The notes under the pieces were generated by a model. That model made no database searches. It had not been told where the DNA came from and was given only the letters and a program-made list of their open reading frames with translations. Of a DNA stretch of 58,924 nucleotides, positions 53,128 to 58,924 are shown one piece after another (position 1 is the first letter of the stretch; each line of letters starts with the position of its first letter). Source of the DNA: Nitrospiraceae bacterium (GTDB lineage Bacteria; Nitrospirota; Thermodesulfovibrionia; Thermodesulfovibrionales; Dissulfurispiraceae); NCBI GenBank assembly GCA_012517735.1, contig JAAYUK010000223.1:1-58924 (forward strand), written 5' to 3'. The position numbers and the translations under genes were made by a program.

Positions 53128-54675
53128 TCAAGAGCGGGTCAGAAAATCCCTCAGCCACATGCTGCGCGACGGATGCTTCAGTTTTCTGATCGCCTTGACC
53201 TCGATCTGGCGAATCCGCTCCCGCGTGACATCAAACTCAACCCCGACTTCCTCAAGCGTCAAGGGGCCATCCTCGCCGATACCAAAGCGTTTGCGGATGA
53301 TATCGGCTTCTTTATCCGAAAGTGTCGAGAGTACCCGCTCGATGCTGAGGCGGAGATCCTTCAAAATAGCGGCTTCCAACGGCGACGGGCATGATTTGTC
53401 CACGAGGAAATCCCGCAGCATGGAATCCTCGTCGTCGCCGATCGGCATCTCAATCGAAATCGGCTCCTTTGAAATCTTCATGATTGTCCGAACCTTATCG
53501 ACCGACATCCGGGAGCGATGGGCAATATCGTCGGCCCCCGGCTCATTGCCGCTTTCCTGCACCAGTTCCTTGGCAGCACGATTGACCCGGTTCATGTTCT
53601 CTATCATGTGTACCGGAATACGGATCGTCCGCCCCTGATCCGCCAACGCACGACTGATGGACTGGCGTATCCACCAGGTCGCATAGGTGCTGAACTTGTA
53701 TCCGCGCTGATACTCGAATTTGTCGGTTGCCCGCATCAGACCGATGTTCCCTTCCTGTATCAGGTCGCTCAGGCTCAGCCCCTTGCCGATATATCGCTTG
53801 GCAACGCTGATGACAAGGCGAAGGTTCGCTTCAACCAGCTGTCCCTTGGCCAGGTTGACCGTCGTTTCAGCCTCACGCAGTCGCCGGAGCACCTTTTTGA
53901 GTTCAGCCGCCGGCAGGCCGACCGTGGTTTCGATCTCTGCGATCCGGTCACGACACTGTTTGAGGGCCCCCCTCGACGCCTTGTTCTTCCTGAGCTCTGC
54001 AAGCTCGATCTCGACCGACTGAAGCGACTGTTCGGCGGCATACACCCGCTCCGCGAAATCATGCAGCACCTCGTCCTTGAGCTTCAACCCCAGGAGCAAC
54101 TCAAGAATCTGCCCTGAAATCCGCTCTGCGGGATCCGGCCTGGCTGAACGTGAGGCAGAAGTTTTGGAGGACGAGGGCCCCGGCCGGGAAGCATCGACCA
54201 GCCGCTGCCGCTTTTTCGCCAGGGAAGCAATAGACTGGAGACTTTTCGCGAAACGGTCTTTTTCCGCAAGGAGATCGCTGTCAGTGAATTCATCGGCATC
54301 CTGAACCAGTTCGATGAAGGGGGCCTCCCCGCGTGCTACCAGCCTGCCGAGGTCGGCCAGCTTTGCGCAGACGAGCGGGATGGAAAGCAGTTCCCGAAGA
54401 TATTCGTTCTTGCCGCTTTCGATACGCTTGGCGATTTCAACCTCGCCTTCCTTGGTCAGCAGCGGAATGAGACTGATCCCTTTCAGATAAGCCTTAAGCG
54501 GGTCGAACTCCTGCTGATAGATATGATCCGCCTCTATTTCTTCCGGTGGAGTTTCCCCCTCCTCATCCGTCAGTTCAAGATTCTGAACCAGTCGTTCTTC
54601 CGAAAGCTTTTTGTCTTCCTCGTGTGCCGGGTCCTGCTGGAAATCGTCGCCATACATCCCAAATGGTTCTCTCAA
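53128..54675 (-). CDS. rpoD: Primary sigma factor (sigma-70)
   Basis: The 515-residue factor has region 1.2 ([29 protein letters not shown]), region 2 ([59 protein letters not shown]), region 3 and region 4 ([31 protein letters not shown]). The start is uncertain: TTG 54675 behind AGAGGTG is preferred; ATG 54657 and GTG 54693 are possible. It lies 24 nt after dnaG, the common macromolecular synthesis order. Confidence 0.93.
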   Translation of the reverse strand: MREPFGMYGDDFQQDPAHEEDKKLSEERLVQNLELTDEEGETPPEEIEADHIYQQEFDPLKAYLKGISLIPLLTKEGEVEIAKRIESGKNEYLRELLSIPLVCAKLADLGRLVARGEAPFIELVQDADEFTDSDLLAEKDRFAKSLQSIASLAKKRQRLVDASRPGPSSSKTSASRSARPDPAERISGQILELLLGLKLKDEVLHDFAERVYAAEQSLQSVEIELAELRKNKASRGALKQCRDRIAEIETTVGLPAAELKKVLRRLREAETTVNLAKGQLVEANLRLVISVAKRYIGKGLSLSDLIQEGNIGLMRATDKFEYQRGYKFSTYATWWIRQSISRALADQGRTIRIPVHMIENMNRVNRAAKELVQESGNEPGADDIAHRSRMSVDKVRTIMKISKEPISIEMPIGDDEDSMLRDFLVDKSCPSPLEAAILKDLRLSIERVLSTLSDKEADIIRKRFGIGEDGPLTLEEVGVEFDVTRERIRQIEVKAIRKLKHPSRSMWLRDFLTRS

Positions 54676-54699
54676 GATGGCACCTCTCCGCACATAGTA

Positions 54700-56424
54700 T
54701 CAGTTTCCGCTTTTTTCTCCGCGCACCAGACGATTCTTTTCCGCAATCAGTTCTGCAACGAGCTGCGCATCCTGTGAAGCCTCCGCATCACGAATCCTGC
54801 GGGTGATCGCCCTCAGGGCAATGCCGTGCAGACAGTCCCGAACAGTCCGATCCGCATGCTCTTCATCAGCAGGATAGCTCATCATCAACCGGGTAACAAA
54901 CGATCGCTCTTCAGGCGTGCTGTCGGCCAGCAACTGCTCCTGCAGTCCCTTGATATAACCGTCCGAACCCAGCGCCGCCATTTTTTTAACAATGTTTCGT
55001 ATTGTACCATCTTCGATGCTCTCGACCTCAAGTAGCCCGAGAATTCCCTGGCGCTTTTCGGGGAACGCCAGCGCAATGGCAAGCAACGCCTCTTCCTCGG
55101 GATTTCTCGTTCCCGTTCCCCAGGCAAGTGAGGAGCCCTTTGCGACAGCCGGGGCATGCTCCGACCGCCTGGCCATATGCATCAGCCCCTTCATCTCGTC
55201 GCGCAGGACTGCTTCATGTATTTTGGCAATATCGGCAAGCTCCCGAAGCGACTCATCACGTATCAGGCCATCCGGGCATGCTACCAGCAGTTTCAGGACC
55301 GCCCGGGTTCCGTCAAGTGCATTTCTCTTGTGCAGGCGCATGAGAAACTGCACCGGAGACAATGCGCCTCCAAGCTTCCGGCGAAACGCCTGCTCGCCCT
55401 GATTCCTGAGCATCGTGTCAGGGTCTTCTCCCTCAGGCAGCACAGCAATTTTGACTGTCATCCCCTCTGCAAAGGCAAGATCAAGCGCCCGGCGGGCTGC
55501 AGCGATTCCGGCCTTATCGCCGTCAAAAACGAAAACCGCCTTGTCCGTATGACGGCGGAGTTTTTTCAGATGGCCGGGAGTAAGGGCGGTACCAAGCGGA
55601 GCAACGGCATGCAGAAATCCGAACTGATGGCAGATGATCGTATCGAGGTACCCCTCGGTTATCAGGACGTATCCCTTCTCGGTAATCGCCTGCTTTGCAA
55701 GGTGGAGTCCGTAAACAGTTTCGCTCTTTTTGAACAGTACGCTCTCCGGGGAATTGATGTATTTGGGAAGGTTTGTTGCGGCCGTCAGTATTCGTCCGCC
55801 AAATGCCACGATCTTGCCCTGCGGATCAGCGATCGGAAACATGATGCGGTCACGGAAAAAATCATACGGGCCGGAATCGCCAAAATGGATGAGGCCGGCG
55901 GTTCGCATCTGTGCATCTGAGTAACGGGCATTCTTCAGAAAGGCATAGAGCGCCTGCCGATCAGTTCCGCTGTAACCGACCCCGAACCGTTCGAGGGTCC
56001 CGGGACTCAGCCCCCGCTCCTGCAGATAGCCCTGCGCCTTGCGAGAACCGGAGAGCGCCTTCTGGAAAAAAACGGCAGCCTCACGGTACATTGCCAGCAA
56101 AGCGTCTTTTTCACTCCGTTGCCTGCCGCCGCGCCCTCTTTCAAGCGTCACGCCAGCCTGCTCAGCCAGGGTTGCAAGTGCTTCCGGGAAAGAAATCCCC
56201 TCGCGCTCCATCAAAAACGTGAAAATGTCTCCACCCTTGTGACAGCCATAGCAATGGAATATCTGTTTGGCCGGGCTCACCATGAACGACGGGGTTTTCT
56301 CGGAATGAAACGGGCAAAGTCCCTTGAAATTCTGCCCCGCCCGCTTGAGATCAACATACTGACGGATAAAATCGACGATATCAAGCCGCTCCCTGATCTC
56401 CTCGGGCACGCGATCATGTACCAT
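54700..56424 (-). CDS. dnaG: DNA primase
   Basis: The 574-residue enzyme has the zinc finger CPFHSEKTPSFMVSPAKQIFHCYGCHKGGD (about 40-65), the primase core, and the Toprim motifs EGYLDTIICHQFG and VFVFDGDKAGIAAAR. It makes RNA primers at the replication fork. ATG 56424 begins MVHDRVPEEIRERLDIVDFI, the usual family start. The NIF3 gene ends 45 nt upstream. Confidence 0.95.
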   Translation of the reverse strand: MVHDRVPEEIRERLDIVDFIRQYVDLKRAGQNFKGLCPFHSEKTPSFMVSPAKQIFHCYGCHKGGDIFTFLMEREGISFPEALATLAEQAGVTLERGRGGRQRSEKDALLAMYREAAVFFQKALSGSRKAQGYLQERGLSPGTLERFGVGYSGTDRQALYAFLKNARYSDAQMRTAGLIHFGDSGPYDFFRDRIMFPIADPQGKIVAFGGRILTAATNLPKYINSPESVLFKKSETVYGLHLAKQAITEKGYVLITEGYLDTIICHQFGFLHAVAPLGTALTPGHLKKLRRHTDKAVFVFDGDKAGIAAARRALDLAFAEGMTVKIAVLPEGEDPDTMLRNQGEQAFRRKLGGALSPVQFLMRLHKRNALDGTRAVLKLLVACPDGLIRDESLRELADIAKIHEAVLRDEMKGLMHMARRSEHAPAVAKGSSLAWGTGTRNPEEEALLAIALAFPEKRQGILGLLEVESIEDGTIRNIVKKMAALGSDGYIKGLQEQLLADSTPEERSFVTRLMMSYPADEEHADRTVRDCLHGIALRAITRRIRDAEASQDAQLVAELIAEKNRLVRGEKSGN

Positions 56425-56469
56425 CAGGCATCTTCTCCCCTGTGGCTGGACAAAGGGCTCATGCCGCAA

Positions 56470-57423
56470 TTACCGCGGGAAGCGACGGAATCCGGAACAC
56501 TCCAGCACCGTTACCGGCTCACCAAACAGGACGTTGTCCAGCAGCAGATTCATGCCGAACGTATCGCTGGCAATATGACCGGCAATCACCACATTCACAT
56601 GATGCTTTTCTGCTTCCTTGCGGTGTTCTTCGCTCAGGTGCATGCCCACGACCGTATTGATGCCGCCATGGGCCAGGTTTTCGTAAATATCCTTTGAACC
56701 TTCTGTTCCGCCGGTCATGTCGACGAGAATCTTGCCTGCCTTCCGCCTGCCCGAGCCAACGGAAATGCGCGGTCCTGCATTCAGTCGTGCGGCATCGTGA
56801 TATTCGGGTATTTCCATGAGAAGATCGACAATATCTTCAAGGGTATGCGGTTTCTTTTCATCAAAATGCTTCTGAAGATACGATGAAACCATATTGTCTG
56901 CGGGGGTATGCAGGCAGCAGAGAGGCTGGTTGAGCAGGCGTGCCGCATCGGGAGTGCGGTTGTGGTTGATCGGCAGCAACCGGCGCTCCACTTCCTTGAT
57001 ACGCCCGTCCATGAGATCCTCGGCAATATTGATCGGGACCCCGGCGAGGCTCAGGATATCCGCCTGCATCGGCATGACCGCGGCGAGATTGGAAAAAGCC
57101 CTGCCGCTCGTATGGTGTGAAACGACCAAGTCGATCGGCACGCCCCGTGATTTCAGCATCTGCGCAAGCAGCAACTCTCCCACATCGATATCAATACCGA
57201 CCAGAATGGATTTCACTTCGGCATCCGGATTCCCGGCGAGAATGCGGGAATCAGCATAGGGATTCGCCAGGCGATCCGTATCGAACAGATCCTTCTCCTT
57301 CGGCTTCATGTCGTCATACTCTTTTTTCAGCCGTGCAAGATCGGCAACAACCCTCTCTTTTCCTCGCGGATCATGATCGATGGCGACAGCAATGGCTTTC
57401 GTGAAAAAATCGGTTATATTCAT
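56470..57423 (-). CDS. NIF3-like protein
   Basis: The 317-residue protein shows VVSHHTSGRAFSN, CLHTPADNMVSSYL and HVNVVIAGHIASDTFGMN, the metal-binding His-rich motifs of the NIF3/DUF34 family. Members are predicted di-metal enzymes of undefined substrate. It lies between yqeY and dnaG, as in many genomes. Confidence 0.9.
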   Translation of the reverse strand: MNITDFFTKAIAVAIDHDPRGKERVVADLARLKKEYDDMKPKEKDLFDTDRLANPYADSRILAGNPDAEVKSILVGIDIDVGELLLAQMLKSRGVPIDLVVSHHTSGRAFSNLAAVMPMQADILSLAGVPINIAEDLMDGRIKEVERRLLPINHNRTPDAARLLNQPLCCLHTPADNMVSSYLQKHFDEKKPHTLEDIVDLLMEIPEYHDAARLNAGPRISVGSGRRKAGKILVDMTGGTEGSKDIYENLAHGGINTVVGMHLSEEHRKEAEKHHVNVVIAGHIASDTFGMNLLLDNVLFGEPVTVLECSGFRRFPR

Positions 57424-57486
57424 CGGCTCCCCCTTCTTGAATCAAGACCTGTGATGCAACAGTATCCTGCGGACAGCAGGGAGGTG

Positions 57487-57930
57487 CTACGAAAGGAGTT
57501 CTCGCACCCGCTGGTTGACCGCCTTGCCGTCTGCTGCACCCTTGACCTTCGGAGCAAGGACTTTCATAACCTTGCCGAGGTCGTTGGCAGATACCGCGCC
57601 GGTTTCCTGAATGGCTGCGCGAATGAGTCCGTCAAGTTCTTCCTTCGAGAGTTGTTTCGGCAGATACGACAAAATGATGGAGAGCTCCTGCTCTTCGCGG
57701 GAGGCGAGGTCTGCGCGGCCGGCGGCAGCATACTGTTCGACCGACTCACGCCGCTGCTTGGCCATGGTGGACAGCGCTGCAACGATTTCATCGTCGGTCA
57801 GTGCCGCCATTTTTTCGATTTCCCTGTTTTTGAGAGAGGCCTTGATCATGCGGAGGGTGGAAAGCTTCAATTCCTCCCGTGCCTTCAAGGCCTCCTTGAG
57901 TTCGACGGTGATCGTGTCGAGAATGGACAT
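57487..57930 (-). CDS. yqeY: YqeY/GatB-tail family protein
   Basis: The 147-residue protein has MIKASLKNREIEK, LSYLPKQLSKEELDGLI and KVLAPKVKGAADGKAVNQRVRELL, typical of YqeY, which resembles the tail of GatB and is inferred to bind tRNA. It follows rpsU by 3 nt. Confidence 0.92.
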   Translation of the reverse strand: MSILDTITVELKEALKAREELKLSTLRMIKASLKNREIEKMAALTDDEIVAALSTMAKQRRESVEQYAAAGRADLASREEQELSIILSYLPKQLSKEELDGLIRAAIQETGAVSANDLGKVMKVLAPKVKGAADGKAVNQRVRELLS

Positions 57931-57933
57931 TGC

Positions 57934-58140
57934 CTACCTCGACCGTGCTGCAGAGAACTTCGGACGCTTCGATGCCTTTTTACGGGCAGCCAAGATTTTT
58001 TTCTTCTTCTTGACGCTCGGTTTGTCGTAATGTTCCCTCTTTTTTATTTCTGACAGGATGCCTTCACGCTCGCACTGCTTCTTGAACTGCTTCATCGCAA
58101 CTTCAAACGAGTCGGCGTCCTTCACTTTTACAGAGGGCAT
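57934..58140 (-). CDS. rpsU: Ribosomal protein bS21
   Basis: The 68-residue basic protein starts [48 protein letters not shown]. It is part of the small-subunit platform and heads the macromolecular synthesis group here. The GAGAGAGGGG ribosome site lies 11 nt before ATG 58140. Confidence 0.96.
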   Translation of the reverse strand: MPSVKVKDADSFEVAMKQFKKQCEREGILSEIKKREHYDKPSVKKKKKILAARKKASKRPKFSAARSR

Positions 58141-58142
58141 CT

Positions 58143-58215
58143 AACTATTCACCCCTCTCTCTATAATGGGATTCTAAGATTGAATAGTTTATCAGGAGAG
58201 GTAGTGAACTGTCAA
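58143..58215 (-). promoter_or_regulatory. rpsU upstream region: promoter and 9-bp inverted repeat
   Basis: TTGACA (58210-58215), a 16-nt spacer and GATAAA (58188-58193) form a candidate promoter. AACTATTCA (58143-58151) and TGAATAGTT (58181-58189) are a perfect inverted repeat. The outer arm overlaps the -10 and the inner arm lies 2 nt before the start codon. Operator or attenuating hairpin cannot be decided. Confidence 0.5.
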
Positions 58216-58238
58216 CAAATTGAATCACTTACTTATCC

Positions 58239-58772
58239 CTAATCGCCCTCGAACTCGGTCAGGGCATAGAGCCGGTAACCATGCTCCTGGAGCCTGGCCG
58301 CACCGCCGACATCCGGCAGATTGACGATAAACGCCATTTCGACAACCGATCCCCCGAGTTTCTCAATCAGGGCGGCGGTCGCAAGGGCGGTGCCGCCGGT
58401 GGCGATCAGGTCGTCGATAACCAGCACCCTGGCGCCTTTCGGGAACGCGTCCGTATGCATCTCGATGGTGTCGGTGCCGTATTCGAGTTCGTACTCATGA
58501 CTGATGGTCTCTGCCGGCAGCTTGCCCTTCTTGCGGACCGGGACAAACCCCTTGCCGAGCGTGTAGGCAAGTGCGCCGCCGATAATAAAACCGCGGGATT
58601 CGATGCCAACAATGACATCAAAGTCGATATCCCCCTTGATATAGCGTTGCGTGAAATTGTCGATCACGAGCCGGAACCCCACCGGATCCTTGATCAGTGT
58701 CGTTATGTCGCGAAACATGATGCCCTTCTTCGGGTGATCCGGAATGGTGCGAATCTTTTCTTTAATCGGCAT
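58239..58772 (-). CDS. apt: Adenine phosphoribosyltransferase
   Basis: The 177-residue enzyme converts adenine and PRPP to AMP. It shows IRTIPDHPKKGIMFRDIT, GIESRGFIIGGALAY and the PRPP loop RVLVIDDLIATGGTALA. A GGGGGG ribosome site lies just before ATG 58772. An IS630-type end begins only about 13 nt upstream. Confidence 0.95.
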   Translation of the reverse strand: MPIKEKIRTIPDHPKKGIMFRDITTLIKDPVGFRLVIDNFTQRYIKGDIDFDVIVGIESRGFIIGGALAYTLGKGFVPVRKKGKLPAETISHEYELEYGTDTIEMHTDAFPKGARVLVIDDLIATGGTALATAALIEKLGGSVVEMAFIVNLPDVGGAARLQEHGYRLYALTEFEGD

Positions 58773-58784
58773 GAGTCCCCCCTC

Positions 58785-58924
58785 TAGTGTAGTGTTTCAT
58801 AAGTATCTAGCACAATAATTGCATCTATAACAGGCATTCTGTAGCATAGGAGAGTGCCGATGAAGACAGGTCGCCCCAAGAAGCCATTGATACTGACCGA
58901 TGAAGAGCGAAAGCAGTTGGAAAG
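58785..58924 (+). mobile_element. Left end of an IS630-type insertion sequence, cut by the window edge
   Basis: The sequence after TAGTGTAGTGTTTCATAAG (58785 on) looks like the terminal repeat of this type of element, starting at a TA. A transposase gene begins inside it at 58860. The right end lies beyond the window, so family and boundaries are inferred. Confidence 0.6.
58860..58924 (+). CDS. IS630-type transposase, N-terminal fragment
   Basis: From the ATG at 58860 the frame reads MKTGRPKKPLILTDEERKQLE and runs off the window. The GRPKKPL...LTDEER start is typical of IS630-family transposases, just before their helix-turn-helix. GGAGAG lies upstream as ribosome site. Confidence 0.75.
   Translation, partial: MKTGRPKKPLILTDEERKQLE

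Overview
The window (about 58.9 kb, GC-rich) is chromosomal DNA of a Gram-negative bacterium. LpxC implies lipid A. The organism uses selenocysteine: selD carries an in-frame UGA and sits beside a selenium-type LysR gene. A ferredoxin:thioredoxin reductase catalytic subunit, an HDOD protein, and the order rpsU-yqeY-nif3-dnaG-rpoD-tRNA suggest an anaerobic Nitrospirota or Desulfobacterota-like lineage. The phylum is an inference, not something the sequence proves.

Left part (1-13.1 kb, accessory). A minus-strand operon ends in a giant RTX repeat protein (at least 2,185 codons, cut by the window edge). It has a LysM-like motif, a Gly-rich linker, calcium-binding repeats, a subtilase and a P-domain. 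Three unrecognised genes precede it and may be its accessory or secretion-linked factors. Upstream lie a 24-bp near-palindrome and a NarL-type response regulator. Then come a Phd/VapC toxin-antitoxin pair with an operator over its own promoter, a secreted trypsin-like protease and an AAA/DUF4143 ATPase.

Middle part (13.1-45.3 kb). A serine hydrolase, a SUI1-type factor, two membrane proteins, tsaC, and a winged-helix protein come first. A 26-residue Lys/Ala protein follows, with a large hairpin behind it, then a PAS-GGDEF cyclase. Next is an overlapping three-gene operon: a dCache-HAMP sensor with no output domain, an HdeD-like membrane protein fused to a papain-like domain, and an MFS transporter. 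The housekeeping run is lpxC, tldD, a nucleoside phosphorylase, yebC, glmU, glmS, pcrA, gatC, panD, bioD, an SDR, a phosphotransferase and HAD phosphatases. A redox operon (glutaredoxin, FTR catalytic subunit, two unknowns), a divergent IMPase/hisC-hisB-thyX locus and an HDOD protein with an orphan HisKA domain complete this part.

Right part (45.3-58.9 kb). lspA and ileS are followed by an MscL with a zinc-ribbon tail, a DUF4197 protein, Sec-containing selD, the LysR gene, a coiled-coil zinc-ribbon protein, a CAT-anticodon tRNA, rpoD, dnaG, a NIF3 protein, yqeY, rpsU and apt. The window ends inside an IS630-type element that abuts the 5' side of apt.

Two genome-wide themes emerge. First, many genes have a -10 hexamer only 5-9 nt before the start codon and no Shine-Dalgarno sequence, so leaderless transcripts look common. 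Second, a palindromic intergenic repeat occurs at least twice; one copy supplies the stop codon of the HDOD protein.
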